Shown piece after piece: positions 7,865 through 17,495 of a stretch of 64,000 nt of DNA. The stretch spans positions 23,312-87,311 of the forward strand of contig DLRJ01000113.1 in the NCBI GenBank assembly GCA_002500485.1, written 5' to 3'. Position 1 is the stretch's first letter. Each line of letters opens with the position of its first letter. The DNA is from Dehalococcoidia bacterium UBA7891 (GTDB taxonomy: Bacteria > Chloroflexota > Dehalococcoidia > Lucifugimonadales > UBA826). The notes under the pieces are model-generated. The model did no database searches and was not told the DNA's origin. It saw only the letters and a program-made list of their open reading frames with translations. The translations under genes and the position numbers were made by a program.

Positions 7865-8824
7865 ATGGGCATCCTTTACGTCGTTTCAGATACCGGTAGA
7901 GCAGGCAAAACTTCTTTCTGTGCCTCATTAGCCAGCGTCCTAATGGATATGGGCCGTAAGGTCACTGTTTCCAAAGCCATTTTCTCAGAACAGGACGAAG
8001 AAGACGTAGATAATTACTCTTCCGTGTTGGGCTCAAATTTCAGTAAATTGTCTGTGCGATCTTTTAATGTACCCGATGTTGGTGAAGAGATTAAGTCTGT
8101 AGCTGAGGATGTTGATACTCTTTTAGTGGAAGCATCAAACACTTTGTCGAGAGATGAGCATATTGATCTTGTTAAAAACATTGGAGCAAAAGTCATACAT
8201 GTTACGAAATATGACGAGGCGATTGGATCCATTCCATTCAGCACCGCTTTTGGTCAGGATTTAATTGGCACAGTGATAAATTTTCTGACTAGATACAGGG
8301 GAACTAAGGCCCACGAGGTGGTAATTCCTAGTTTAAGAAAATCTGGAATAAATGTTTTGGGGTTGATACCTGAGAATAGAACCTTGCTAAGTCTAACTGT
8401 CAGACAAATATGTGAAAATTTGGAGGGCAAATTTTTTGGTGGTGAGGAATACGGAGAAGATTTGGTAGAAAGCTTTATGGTCGGTGGTTTTGGAATGGAT
8501 CCAGGACAATACATATTTAGCCGGCAAGATAAGAAGGCCGTGGTGGTTCGGGGAGATAGACCCGATGTCCAAATGTCTGCTTTAGACACCGATATGGAAT
8601 GTTTTATCATGACCGGTGGTTTTGAACCGATCGAGTACGTTAAATATGAAGCTAATGAAGAAGAGGTTTCTATTATCATTGTTAACTCGGATACCCTTGA
8701 AACAATGGATAAGATAGGAACACTGCAGGAACATTCAGAATTTGATCACAAAGAAAAACTAGCCAGATTTAAGAATCTTATAGATAGTAATATCGATGTT
8801 GAAGCATTGAAGTCAGTCCTTTAA
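7865..8824 (+). CDS. P-loop NTPase with DRTGG domain (BioD/Pta-N-like)
   Basis: This protein of about 319 residues has an N-terminal P-loop domain, SDTGRAGKTS at residues 8-17, like the BioD-like regulatory half of long phosphotransacetylases. A C-terminal DRTGG-type domain covers about 200-300 (RGDRPDVQMSALDTDMECFI, then MTGGFEP). No phosphotransacetylase catalytic domain follows, so it is a free-standing regulatory or ligand-binding module. The start at ATG 7865 is preferred because TAGGTG lies six bases upstream; GTG at 7856 is an in-frame alternative. It sits after rpsU on the same strand. Ligand and target are unknown. Domain recognition is by motif only. Confidence 0.8.
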   Translation: MGILYVVSDTGRAGKTSFCASLASVLMDMGRKVTVSKAIFSEQDEEDVDNYSSVLGSNFSKLSVRSFNVPDVGEEIKSVAEDVDTLLVEASNTLSRDEHIDLVKNIGAKVIHVTKYDEAIGSIPFSTAFGQDLIGTVINFLTRYRGTKAHEVVIPSLRKSGINVLGLIPENRTLLSLTVRQICENLEGKFFGGEEYGEDLVESFMVGGFGMDPGQYIFSRQDKKAVVVRGDRPDVQMSALDTDMECFIMTGGFEPIEYVKYEANEEEVSIIIVNSDTLETMDKIGTLQEHSEFDHKEKLARFKNLIDSNIDVEALKSVL

Positions 8825-8863
8825 TTAGCGTTAGTTATTGTTTTTCCAATTGAGATCAAGGCC

Positions 8864-8901
8864 ATGTTTCTCACTTCCGATTAATATGGCATGAGGAACA
8901 T
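8864..8901. terminator. Stem-loop between convergent genes
   Basis: ATGTTTCTCA (8864-8873) can pair with TGAGGAACAT (8892-8901), ten pairs with one G-T, around an 18-base loop. It lies between the ends of the DRTGG gene (plus) and the gamma-glutamyltransferase gene (minus). It could act as a bidirectional terminator, though neither side has a good T-tract. Confidence 0.35.
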
Positions 8902-8971
8902 TAGTCTAACCCTTTCCCAAAATAGCCTGGATTCCTCTTATAAATAAAATTGTTTTAGTGGAGAATTCGAT

Positions 8972-10684
8972 TTATAGGCCCTCAGCGTGGGCTGCGTGGA
9001 ATGTATCGACCCCTCCTCTAAATTCATCTCCCTTCTTGGTAATAGCTACCGGGCTTGCGAATTTTGCAAACCCCGTTTGAGTAAATCCATCACCGAGAAC
9101 CCTAATGCTGTGACCTTTAGCCTCTAAGCCGGCAACAATACTGGGGTCGAGTTCTGGGCCGACATCAGTTGTTGGGGAGCTGCAATCCACTCTGGGGGCA
9201 TCAATTGCAGTTTGGGGATTCATGTCAAAATCGACCATTTTCACTATTAGTGATGTGACACAATTTGTTATTCTTCTCCCACCGGAAGCTCCAACAGCAA
9301 CTTCCACGCCATTTTTTCCTAACACTAAAGCCGGAGTCATATTGTTTAAGGGGTATTTTCCAGGGGAGATAGAGTTAACCCGGTTTGGTGTAGGGTCATA
9401 CCACATCATTCCGTTATTCATAACAATTCCAGTTCCTTTGGGAATTATTCCGGATCCAAACCCTGACATTATTGTGTTAGTAATAGAAACGGCATTGCCT
9501 TCACCGTCAATTACTGCCAGGTGAGTTGTCCCGTTATCGGGGCGTGGCTTGCTACTCTCTAAGACGAATTTTGGTTCTCTACCTTCTTCAATCCATGGAT
9601 TTCCCGGAAGGAAGGATTCAGGAGCACGGTCTCCTATTGCCTTCTGTCTTTTCCGGGTGTATTTATCGGAAACTAAACCGTTCCATGGGACATCGGCGAA
9701 TTCAGGGTCTGCCACATATTCAAACCTGTCAGCGTATGCCATTCTGGCGGCACTGATGTACAGATGCAACATGTCGACTGAGTTATGGCCTAAACTAGGA
9801 ATATCAAACCCGTCTAGGATCTTTAAGGTCATAGCGCTGGTTATACCGGCGGAAGCATATCTTGGGACTCTCACGGTTTTGCCGTGATAATTAAGTTCTA
9901 GGCCTTTGTCCCAATAGAATGGCTTGTACTGATCAAAGTCTTCCATTGTCAGAAAGCCACCATTCTTTTGTATATCCTCAACCAAAACTTCCGTCAGTTC
10001 CCCCCGATAAAAGGCATCAACGCCTCCTTTACCGATTGCTTCGAGGGCATTTGCTAAATTTGGTTGTTTTAATACATAGGGACCGTTGATTCCACCATAG
10101 GGAAGCGATCCAGATGGCATAAACGTGTTACCTAATTCTGGATATCGCAAAAGCATGCTTGAAAGACTTCCAAATTTATATAAGGTGAACCATTCGGGAT
10201 GAAATCCATCACGAGCTATTTTAGTGGCTGGGGCTACAACTTCGGATAAAGGCAATTTTCCGAATCGAGAATGAGCTTCGAGTAACCCAGCAACACATCC
10301 CGGTACGGCAATCGATTTGTATCCGTGAATGTTTTCGTCATTTTTGACGCCTGCCCAACCGAAACTTCCCACGGATGCTTCACCCGTTAGCTCATATAAA
10401 TCAGGCTTACCAGATAAAGGTCCTTTCATAGGAAACCCGATGACACCACCTTCGTCACCAACTTGAAATGTCATATAACCACCACCACCGATACCACTTG
10501 ATTCCGGTTCTACTACACCTACAGCTAAACAAGCGGCTACACCTGCATCGATAGCGTTGCCGCCCATCTTAAGCATATCCAACCCCGCTTGGGTGGATAA
10601 TTGGTCTTTAGTTGCTACCATACCGTTAGTGGACACTGCTTCACTTTTGGTAAAGGTGGCATTAGAGGCTAAGTTAGTAACCAT
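8972..10684 (-). CDS. Gamma-glutamyltransferase family protein
   Basis: This 570-residue member of the Ntn-hydrolase gamma-glutamyltranspeptidase family would cleave or transfer gamma-glutamyl groups, as from glutathione. Family marks are GGNAIDAGVAACLAVGVVEP near residue 40, GIGGGGYM, the autoprocessing Thr in NGTTHLAVID (mid-protein) that becomes the nucleophile, and GASGGRRITNCV near the C-terminus. No convincing signal peptide is visible, so it may be cytoplasmic, unlike E. coli Ggt. AGGAG lies seven bases before the ATG. Family members also act as cephalosporin or capsule hydrolases, so the substrate is open. The next gene upstream is an MFS exporter on the same strand, 93 bases away. 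Confidence 0.9.
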   Translation of the reverse strand: MVTNLASNATFTKSEAVSTNGMVATKDQLSTQAGLDMLKMGGNAIDAGVAACLAVGVVEPESSGIGGGGYMTFQVGDEGGVIGFPMKGPLSGKPDLYELTGEASVGSFGWAGVKNDENIHGYKSIAVPGCVAGLLEAHSRFGKLPLSEVVAPATKIARDGFHPEWFTLYKFGSLSSMLLRYPELGNTFMPSGSLPYGGINGPYVLKQPNLANALEAIGKGGVDAFYRGELTEVLVEDIQKNGGFLTMEDFDQYKPFYWDKGLELNYHGKTVRVPRYASAGITSAMTLKILDGFDIPSLGHNSVDMLHLYISAARMAYADRFEYVADPEFADVPWNGLVSDKYTRKRQKAIGDRAPESFLPGNPWIEEGREPKFVLESSKPRPDNGTTHLAVIDGEGNAVSITNTIMSGFGSGIIPKGTGIVMNNGMMWYDPTPNRVNSISPGKYPLNNMTPALVLGKNGVEVAVGASGGRRITNCVTSLIVKMVDFDMNPQTAIDAPRVDCSSPTTDVGPELDPSIVAGLEAKGHSIRVLGDGFTQTGFAKFASPVAITKKGDEFRGGVDTFHAAHAEGL

Positions 10685-10777
10685 CTATTCTCTCCTGCCA
10701 TAAATTTATAGTTATCTCTTCCGTAGCAGGCGTCATGATACATTAGAATTTGGCTTAGAGTGCCCGATTGGAAGTAC

Positions 10778-12199
10778 TTATCCTGACAAGTCTTCTTCCA
10801 AACGGTATTTCCAAACACCTTTGAAACAATACGTGGCTGCAATCAAACTAACAAAAATCAGGCTTGACCCAATAAGGGTTGATAATTGGGGTCCCACTAC
10901 ATTTGCTATTGAACCGGCCAATAGACTTCCAACCGGCATGAGGCCCCAAGCCATCATATATATTCCGGTCACTCGACCTCTATATTGATCCGGAAGAATG
11001 CCTTGAACTGTGGCTCCCGAAATAGAAAAATAGGACATCATAGAGCCAGATAAAAGCATGATGACTATCATAGCCACTGAATAAATATTAGTTATCGCTA
11101 GCGTTGCCATTAAAATACCTAGAAATCCAAGTAATACGAAAAGAATTTTTCCGGGTCGAGTAATTTGGGTACATGAGGCGAGAATTACAGTTCCTATAAG
11201 TGACCCAAGCCCAGCCGCAGACAAGAGTAATCCCAACCCTTGCGGCCCAACTTCAAAGACTTCAGCAGCATAGACCGGCATTAAACCATGGATAAACGGC
11301 ATCACTAGAATGACCATATTTACCGTCATGAAAGTTAGGCCGATTATCGTTTTCTGGTTAACCACGTAAGTTACTCCAGACTTCAAATCTGCGAGTAATT
11401 GTTTTGCAGATCTATCGGAATTATCAAAGGAAGAGTCTTTATCGAGTTGTATCATCATAATGGCGGCGGCCGCTGAAAACATGAGGATGGCTTCAACAAT
11501 AAATAATGGTGCCGGGCCGAATATTGCAAGAGAGAATCCGCCGGCCGCAGGAATAAGTAATCTCATCACACTGAAAGCCATAGAATTTAATGCAAAAGCG
11601 TTTATGAGGCTTTTTTTGGGGATAATCACAGCAAGCAGTGACATCCTAGCTGGATCATTTATTACCCATGAAATTCCCACAAGAAATATAAAAATGAATA
11701 AGTTCCAGATGTTGGCATTTCCCATGGCAATAACGACCGAATAGCCGACCATTAACACTGCTTGATATGAATAAATAATAGAAAGAAGTATCTTTTTATT
11801 AAACTTATCGCTTATTAACCCCCCAAACGGAGCTCCCACTAAAATTGGTAGAGCATCAAGCCCAAGGGCCATACTTGTCAGTAATGGGGATTCGGTTATC
11901 TCATATGCCAGCCAACCAACCACCACTTGTTGGAGCCAAAACCCACTGCTGAAGATAGCCGTAGCCAGCCATAAAAACCTGTAATTACGTGAATGAAATG
12001 CATCAAACGTGTGTAATTTTCTTGGAATACCCTTAGGCTTCCGTATTTTTTTTAAAAGTTTATCCGAAGGAGAATCGGAATCAAGGTTGAGATTATTTGG
12101 TGAAATCAGGTATTTAGGAGCGGCATGGTTTGATGAATTTTCTTCATCTTGTTCACCTATGACAGGCCCAGGTATTAGTCCAGACTCGGTCTTATTCAA
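10778..12199 (-). CDS. MFS transporter (MFS_3/EntS-like)
   Basis: This 473-residue integral membrane protein has about 12 hydrophobic segments. After a polar N-terminal extension of about 70 residues it shows the MFS_3 start pattern FHSRNYRFLWLATAIFSSGFWLQQVVVGWL and the loop 2-3 motif GGLISDKFNKK. The family exports siderophores, drugs or other small molecules; the cargo here cannot be told. It has a relative at 57915-59144 with the same opening pattern. The start is TTG at 12199, with GAGGTG rather far upstream, so the exact start is uncertain. Confidence 0.88.
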   Translation of the reverse strand: MNKTESGLIPGPVIGEQDEENSSNHAAPKYLISPNNLNLDSDSPSDKLLKKIRKPKGIPRKLHTFDAFHSRNYRFLWLATAIFSSGFWLQQVVVGWLAYEITESPLLTSMALGLDALPILVGAPFGGLISDKFNKKILLSIIYSYQAVLMVGYSVVIAMGNANIWNLFIFIFLVGISWVINDPARMSLLAVIIPKKSLINAFALNSMAFSVMRLLIPAAGGFSLAIFGPAPLFIVEAILMFSAAAAIMMIQLDKDSSFDNSDRSAKQLLADLKSGVTYVVNQKTIIGLTFMTVNMVILVMPFIHGLMPVYAAEVFEVGPQGLGLLLSAAGLGSLIGTVILASCTQITRPGKILFVLLGFLGILMATLAITNIYSVAMIVIMLLSGSMMSYFSISGATVQGILPDQYRGRVTGIYMMAWGLMPVGSLLAGSIANVVGPQLSTLIGSSLIFVSLIAATYCFKGVWKYRLEEDLSG

Positions 12200-12364
12200 T
12201 TATATTGTCTTGCACCTCGCCGCTATAGGAGTTTGTATGAATCTGAAGATTAAAATCGACGCTATATAAGTCTATAGTTTTCATGAATTAAAAAACAAGT
12301 ATTTTTGATCTATTTAATTAAATTGCTAAACGACCATTGGAATCTTGAATGTCCCATAATTCAG

Positions 12365-12398
12365 AGGGCCATCCTAAAGTTTGCGCCCTTATTTTTTT
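12365..12398 (+). terminator. Terminator-like hairpin, plus strand
   Basis: AGGGCCA (12365-12371) pairs with TG-c-GCCCT (12382-12389), with one bulged C and a 10-base loop. The sequence then runs TATTTTTTT to 12398. No plus-strand gene is annotated upstream, so it may end a small RNA or antisense transcript starting in 12200-12360. Confidence 0.45.
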
Positions 12399-12489
12399 CA
12401 GTAGGGCGTGCTTTACCCATGGAAGTACATACTGAATATTGGAACAAAGGTTGTGCTTCTTTAAACTTGACGCGGCTAGATGATCCACG

Positions 12490-12515
12490 ATGGTTTGCTT
12501 AAATGGTTTGCTTAA
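12490..12515. repeat. 13-bp perfect tandem duplication
   Basis: ATGGTTTGCTTAA is repeated head to tail at 12490-12502 and 12503-12515 inside the gene-free island. It introduces stops in the plus-strand frame and looks like a slippage event. Confidence 0.85.
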
Positions 12516-12694
12516 ACGGAAAGGTCGCCTATGTATGGATCAAGGGGAGTTTGTATCCTTCACTTGCGAGTTGGATGCACTGACCTTTGCTGCCTTATAG
12601 AGTTAGGGTCGCTGAGTAGAAACAAAGGACTGATGGTTGGCTGACCGATGCGGGGGAATATTTCTTTTCAAGTTGTAGCTAATATGGCATATCG

Positions 12695-13603
12695 TTATTT
12701 TAGAAGCTCTGTTCCATCTAGGTATTTTGGTTGGCGGAATAGGGTTCCGGGCCGCACAAGATTTATTCTATCAATCACAGGCTGGAGGGATTTTGAGTTT
12801 GAATCATCCTTTGTTCTAGGTGGCATCCAGTCATCATGGTGCCCTAGGATGATTTCTTTGGGTTTTAACATGCTTGCCATTAGGCCAATATAGTCAGTAA
12901 GTGAACCTTGAATAGGCTCCCCATCAATGTTGGGCCGGCCGGCCATGGCTAGGATAGCAGCATCTGCCCTTAGGTCAGAGACAACTCCAGTCCAGCATCC
13001 AGAAGTATCTTGGAAGAAAATAGATCCCTGCGGTGTTTCAAATAAGAAACATAGTGCCCCACCTATGTCGCTAGAACCTAGAGTTTCTTTTCTATGGTCC
13101 TCTATCTCTCTAATTAGATTTGGATCCGTTCCACTAGGCAAGGGATCTGGCTTTCGAGGTCCCCAACGTTCGTCTTCAGTAAGATTCAGATGTCCTGTTT
13201 GGCTTTCATCAGTGCTAGGTCGAAAAGTGTTTGGAATCCATATGCAGGAATGTAAGCTTGGAAAAACTCTGACAGTGACTGAATCGCTAAGGCGGTATCT
13301 TTCACCTCCCTGAGCTCTTCGAAGTTGTTCTTTAGGAACGCCTGCCTCGATCAGTATTCGTACACTTTCATTGGAACCAATGACTTCTGCCCCTGTATTT
13401 TTGGCAATAACATCTGCCCCGCCGATATGGTCGAAATGGCTGTGCCCTATGAAAATAAAGTCCGCATTCTTTATTTCTGCTGTTGATATACCTACATTTG
13501 GAGCCGCCGAAACTTTGTCAATGTAAGTATCGAGAAAAATTGTCAGATCATCTATAAGTAAACGAAAAGTAGCACATCCGAGCCAGTCTAATTTTATTGA
13601 CAT
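12695..13603 (-). CDS. MBL-fold metallo-hydrolase (UlaG-like)
   Basis: The 302-residue product has the metallo-beta-lactamase fold: an N-terminal strand with DWLGCATFRL, the binuclear metal motif HSHFDH at residues 54-59, a later His (FPSLHS), an Asp region DTSGCWTG and a C-terminal LGHHDDW. The opening resembles UlaG/L-ascorbate-6-phosphate lactonase-type and related N-acyl hydrolases. The substrate is unknown. AGAGGTGAG precedes the ATG. It is transcribed divergently from nuoA with a 107-base shared promoter region. A mid-protein insertion rich in Asp, Glu and Pro (about 128-165) is longer than in simple MBL proteins. Confidence 0.88.
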   Translation of the reverse strand: MSIKLDWLGCATFRLLIDDLTIFLDTYIDKVSAAPNVGISTAEIKNADFIFIGHSHFDHIGGADVIAKNTGAEVIGSNESVRILIEAGVPKEQLRRAQGGERYRLSDSVTVRVFPSLHSCIWIPNTFRPSTDESQTGHLNLTEDERWGPRKPDPLPSGTDPNLIREIEDHRKETLGSSDIGGALCFLFETPQGSIFFQDTSGCWTGVVSDLRADAAILAMAGRPNIDGEPIQGSLTDYIGLMASMLKPKEIILGHHDDWMPPRTKDDSNSKSLQPVIDRINLVRPGTLFRQPKYLDGTELLK

Positions 13604-13653
13604 ATTTTCTCACCTCTAACAAATAAAAATTACTAGGGACACATATATAAATA

Positions 13654-13662
13654 TGCTAAAAT
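13654..13662 (+). promoter_or_regulatory. Candidate extended -10 promoter of the nuo operon
   Basis: TG-C-TAAAAT at 13654-13662 fits an extended -10 element and would start transcription near 13669, about 42 bases before the GTG of nuoA. No good -35 box is present. Confidence 0.35.
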
Positions 13663-13710
13663 TGGTTTGTTTTATGCCCCCATTATTACAGAATTTCTTC
13701 GGGTGGTCCT

Positions 13711-14079
13711 GTGACTGAATCATATGCAGCTAATTGGACAGCAGTATTAGTAGTTGCCTTCGTGGGAGCTTTGGCTGTGTTATTGATGTTTGTAGCATCT
13801 AGAGTATTGGCTCCTAAACGGCACTCTGCCATAAAAAATTCCCCATACGAGTGCGGCATACCCGCATCCCCACATCATTGGTCTCAAATCCAAATACGTT
13901 ACTATGTTTTTGCGATATTGTTCCTGATATTTGATGTTGAAGCTGTTTTCCTATTTCCTTGGGCGCTAGTATTTTTGGGCGCTCCTCCTGCAGTTTTTTA
14001 TGAAATGATTATTTTTATTGGTATATTGCTGTTTGGGTTGGCTTACGTTTGGAGAAAGGGAGTTTTGCAATGGAGATAG
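13711..14079 (+). CDS. nuoA: NADH-quinone oxidoreductase subunit A
   Basis: NuoA is a three-helix membrane subunit of complex I next to the quinone site. The 122-residue product has three hydrophobic segments (about 10-32, 62-85, 91-113) and the conserved loop [31 protein letters not shown] region with the Cys that is characteristic of subunit A. The start is GTG at 13711, with GGTGG upstream. It is the first gene of an 11-gene operon, and its last ten bases overlap nuoB. Confidence 0.95.
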   Translation: MTESYAANWTAVLVVAFVGALAVLLMFVASRVLAPKRHSAIKNSPYECGIPASPHHWSQIQIRYYVFAILFLIFDVEAVFLFPWALVFLGAPPAVFYEMIIFIGILLFGLAYVWRKGVLQWR

Positions 14080-14711
14080 ACGAAAACCCTAAAATTCATA
14101 TTCCGAAATATGATGGGCTTCCTCCGACTGAAAAACCACTTGGTGATGGTTACGAGATGGGTAAAGGGAATAACCCTGCGGATAGCGTTTTCAATAGGGT
14201 TCTGCCCAATGCATTGACCGCAAAATCGGATCAATTATTTGCATTAGCAAGAAAATCATCACTTTGGACTTTATCTTTTGGGTTAGCATGCTGTGCAATT
14301 GAAATGATAAGTGCCCATGCTTCACATCATGATCTTGATAGATTTGGAGTGGTTACTTGGCCTTCCCCTCGTCAAGCGGATGTCATGATAGTTGCCGGCA
14401 CTGTGGTAAAAAAGATGGCAGATTCCATAAAACTTTTATACGAACAAATGCCTGATCCCAAATGGGTTATTGCTATGGGAAGTTGTGCAACCAATGGAGG
14501 ACCCTACTATAAATCATATTCGGTGGTTATGGGAGTAGACCATTTAATACCAGTTGACGTTTACGTTCCAGGTTGCCCACCTAGACCTGAAGCACTAATT
14601 TACGGTGTTATGCAATTACAAGAGAAAATAAAAAATGATGCAAATCAATCCTTCGAAAAAGAGTCACTAAATGCCAATGAAGGAGAGCAGCAGCATATCT
14701 TCAAAGCGTGA
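14070..14711 (+). CDS. nuoB: NADH-quinone oxidoreductase subunit B
   Basis: NuoB holds the terminal iron-sulphur cluster N2 that hands electrons to quinone. The four ligands are present: the CC pair in LACCAIEM, the Cys in [10 protein letters not shown] and the Cys in [12 protein letters not shown] chose the ATG at 14070, with AAAGGGAG seven bases upstream, over an in-frame ATG at 14049; the chosen start overlaps the end of nuoA by ten bases. The protein is 213 residues, longer than minimal NuoB because of N- and C-terminal polar tails. Confidence 0.96.
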   Translation: MEIDENPKIHIPKYDGLPPTEKPLGDGYEMGKGNNPADSVFNRVLPNALTAKSDQLFALARKSSLWTLSFGLACCAIEMISAHASHHDLDRFGVVTWPSPRQADVMIVAGTVVKKMADSIKLLYEQMPDPKWVIAMGSCATNGGPYYKSYSVVMGVDHLIPVDVYVPGCPPRPEALIYGVMQLQEKIKNDANQSFEKESLNANEGEQQHIFKA

Positions 14712-15216
14712 AATTAAAGCGCCAATAGTGCGGGAAGACCTCGACCAAGCGGGAGAGAATCTCCACAAAATATTAAAAGAATCCATTTCTGATTTTCCAG
14801 GGTCAGAAATATCGGTTTCTATAGATATGGTCACAGTTAAAATTGATTCAGTGCAGCTGGCTAAAATTTGTGAATTTCTCAAATATACTGAAAAATTCGG
14901 GTTTGATTATTTATCCTGTATCACTGTAGTAGATTATGAAAAAGATCAAGAAATATTTGAGATGATTTATCATCTTATCTCTATTAGGCTACACCATAAA
15001 ATGGCCATTAAAGTGCCATTACCGTCAAATGATCCCACAGTGCCTTCGGTACTGGGTGTTTGGAAATCAGCCGACTGGTTTGAAAGAGAAGCCCATGATT
15101 TATTTGGCATTAAATTTGAAGGTCGTGAAAATTTACCCCCATTGTTATTATATGAGGGATTTGAGGGTTATCCAGGAAGAAAAAGTTATCCATTTCATGA
15201 TTATGGTGAATGGTAA
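14671..15216 (+). CDS. nuoC: NADH-quinone oxidoreductase subunit C
   Basis: NuoC is the 30-kDa-type peripheral-arm subunit that packs against NuoD. The 181-residue protein has the family core ending in [16 protein letters not shown] and [12 protein letters not shown]. It is separate from NuoD, not fused as in E. coli. The start at ATG 14671 (second ATG six bases on) lies inside nuoB, a 41-base overlap, so translation is probably coupled. Confidence 0.94.
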   Translation: MPMKESSSISSKREIKAPIVREDLDQAGENLHKILKESISDFPGSEISVSIDMVTVKIDSVQLAKICEFLKYTEKFGFDYLSCITVVDYEKDQEIFEMIYHLISIRLHHKMAIKVPLPSNDPTVPSVLGVWKSADWFEREAHDLFGIKFEGRENLPPLLLYEGFEGYPGRKSYPFHDYGEW

Positions 15217-15234
15217 TGGTTAGTAAGTTTACTT

Positions 15235-16359
15235 ATGCAAGTACATCAACAGGTTAGTGAATATTCTGATGCGATAGACCTAATGGTCAATATGGGTCCT
15301 CAGCACCCTAGTACCCATGGAGTCTTCAGGCTAGTTATATGGGTTGACGGTGAACGCATAGTGAAGGTGGAACCCCATATTGGTTACCTTCATCGTGGGT
15401 CAGAAAAGATATGTGAAAGTGAACAATATAGCCAGATTGTGACTCTTTTTGATCGCCTAGATTATGTTGGTAATCTAAACAACGAATTAGCTTTTTGCTT
15501 AGCCGTAGAGAAACTTACCGAAACTGTTGTTCCGGAGAGAGCTGAGTACATACGGGTAATTTTGTGTGAATTGAACCGGATAGCTAGCCACATGCTGTTC
15601 TACGGCGTTTATGGCTTAGATGTTGGAGCCACCACTCCAATGCTTTATGGTTTTCGTGAACGTGAGAGGGTACAAGAACTCTTTGAAAGCGTGACTGGAG
15701 CAAGGATGATGCATAACTACATCAGAATTGGTGGTGTGAAGGAAGATGTTCCTGATGATTTTGATAAAAATGTGCTGATATTACTTGATCATCTCAAAAG
15801 AGGTGTTGATGAGTGTGACAGGCTTTTATCCCAAAATGAGATGTTCCTTGCTCGCACAAAAGGAGTAGGTATTATCACTGGAGAGGATGCCTTGGATTAT
15901 GGTGTGACTGGGCCTGCTTTGAGAGCCTCCGGTGTTATAGAAGATGTAAGAGTCACAGACCCATATTCGATTTATAGTCGGTTCGATTTTGGTATACCAG
16001 TGGGGAGTAATGGTGATTGTTGGGATAGATACTATGTACGCGTTGAAGAAATGAGAGAGTCAATCAAGATAGTAGAACAGGCCATATCCGATATTCCCGA
16101 CGGTGATATTTCTGCCAAAGTCAGAAGGATAATTAGACCACCGGTTGGAGAGGTATTCGTTCGCACAGAATCTCCCAGAGGTGACCTAGGAGTTTTCCTG
16201 GTAAGTGACGGCTCAGATAAACCCTACAGAGTTAAAGTGAGGCCACCATCTTTTGCAAATCTACAAGCCCTTGAATATATGCTTGAGGATACCTATATTG
16301 CCGACGCTGTTTTAGTGCTGGGTTCGATTGACATTATTATGGGAGAGGTCGATCGATGA
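15235..16359 (+). CDS. nuoD: NADH-quinone oxidoreductase subunit D
   Basis: NuoD is the 49-kDa-type subunit, related to the hydrogenase large subunit, that forms the quinone pocket with NuoB. The 374-residue product has MGPQHPSTHGVFRL near the start (quinone-site His), EPHIGYLHRGSEKI, and the C-terminal PRGDLGVFL and GSIDIIMGEVDR. Length is slightly short of the usual 380-410 because the N-terminal extension is small. It overlaps nuoH by four bases (ATGA). Confidence 0.97.
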   Translation: MQVHQQVSEYSDAIDLMVNMGPQHPSTHGVFRLVIWVDGERIVKVEPHIGYLHRGSEKICESEQYSQIVTLFDRLDYVGNLNNELAFCLAVEKLTETVVPERAEYIRVILCELNRIASHMLFYGVYGLDVGATTPMLYGFRERERVQELFESVTGARMMHNYIRIGGVKEDVPDDFDKNVLILLDHLKRGVDECDRLLSQNEMFLARTKGVGIITGEDALDYGVTGPALRASGVIEDVRVTDPYSIYSRFDFGIPVGSNGDCWDRYYVRVEEMRESIKIVEQAISDIPDGDISAKVRRIIRPPVGEVFVRTESPRGDLGVFLVSDGSDKPYRVKVRPPSFANLQALEYMLEDTYIADAVLVLGSIDIIMGEVDR

Positions 16360-17495
16360 ATATGCCTGAAATTGTTGGCTTGTTTTTTAAAGCATCTCTG
16401 CTACTTTTTTTTATTCTTATGGTAGTTCTTATTTTGACTTTGGCTGAACGAAAGGCATTAGCCCGGATACAGCAAAGAAAAGGTCCTAACAGGGTGGGAT
16501 TTAAAGGAATTCTTCAACCATTTGCTGACGCTTTAAAATTGCTCACTAAAGAAGATATCCTACCTGCATCCGCTAATAAGCAAATTTTTTGGGTAGCGCC
16601 CCTCGCTGTGTTCCTTCCAGGGTTTTTGATTTGGGTGACAATTCCGTTGGCAAAGGAAGTTGTACTCGCAAACTTGGATATGGGGCTTTTTTACATAACT
16701 GCTATTTCAGTTTTGTCTGTCATGGGATTGCTAATGGCTGGATGGGGTTCGGCCAATAAGTGGGCAATGATAGGGGGCTTGAGAGCAGCCGGACAGCTTA
16801 TAAGCTATGAAATCCCATTCATAATGGCTATTTTGGCGATAGGAATTTTAGCCCAGTCATTCAATCTGAAGGAAATAGTTGATGATCAGGCCCAATGGCC
16901 TTTTGCCATTAAACAACCGTTGGGGTTATTTATTTTTCTTACTGCAGGGTTAGCGGAATTAGGAAGGACCCCTTTTGATATTCATCATGCAGAATCTGAG
17001 GTAGTTGGCGGCCCATTTGTGGAATACAGTGGAGCCCATTGGTCAGTCTTTTATCTTGCCGAGTATATGAACACGTTTACTATCGCCGTTCTAACGGTAC
17101 TGCTATTTCTCGGCGGCTGGCAATCCCCTGTATTACCTTTCAGTGGGACTGTTCAAACTGTGGCCTCACTCAGCTGGTTCTTAATAAAAACTGCCCTTGT
17201 GATCTGGGTTATATTTTGGATTCGTGGTACATATCCAAGATTGAGAATTGATCAACTGATGTCGTTCGGATGGAAAATACTGGTTCCGGCATCCTTTATT
17301 AACATTTTTCTTACCGCATCGGTACTTTACTATGCTTTGCCACACTGGGTTATCACGGTGGTATCTCTTGGCTTCCTGGGTGCAACTTTTTATTTCATAA
17401 AGAAAGGATCTCTAGCTGGAAATAAACAAGATACTGTGACGATTATTAATAGTAGTGATATAAGAGCTCAGCTTTCCAATAAGGCTGAGGTATAG
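16356..17495 (+). CDS. nuoH: NADH-quinone oxidoreductase subunit H
   Basis: NuoH is the heel membrane subunit that links the peripheral arm with the antiporter-like modules and lines the quinone channel. The 379-residue protein has eight or nine hydrophobic segments with AERKALARIQQRKGPNRVGF near residue 30, GGLRAAGQLISYEIP near 143, and the acidic loop TPFDIHHAESEVVGG near 207. The order D-H directly follows, with no nuoE, nuoF or nuoG between. Confidence 0.97.
   Translation: MNMPEIVGLFFKASLLLFFILMVVLILTLAERKALARIQQRKGPNRVGFKGILQPFADALKLLTKEDILPASANKQIFWVAPLAVFLPGFLIWVTIPLAKEVVLANLDMGLFYITAISVLSVMGLLMAGWGSANKWAMIGGLRAAGQLISYEIPFIMAILAIGILAQSFNLKEIVDDQAQWPFAIKQPLGLFIFLTAGLAELGRTPFDIHHAESEVVGGPFVEYSGAHWSVFYLAEYMNTFTIAVLTVLLFLGGWQSPVLPFSGTVQTVASLSWFLIKTALVIWVIFWIRGTYPRLRIDQLMSFGWKILVPASFINIFLTASVLYYALPHWVITVVSLGFLGATFYFIKKGSLAGNKQDTVTIINSSDIRAQLSNKAEV

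Larger units (their letters stand above)
12200..12694. other. 495-bp gene-free island
   Basis: No credible protein gene fits this stretch between two minus-strand genes. Short plus-frame readings contain coding-like fragments separated by stops, so a decayed gene is possible, but I recognise no family. It contains a plus-strand terminator-like hairpin and a 13-bp tandem duplication, listed separately. The 3' part must hold the promoter of the MFS gene on the minus strand. Confidence 0.6.

Noticed and set aside
12305..12502. 65-codon plus frame in the gene-free island
   Set aside because: No ribosome binding site or recognisable family; it ends in the tandem duplication. Kept only as part of the island description.
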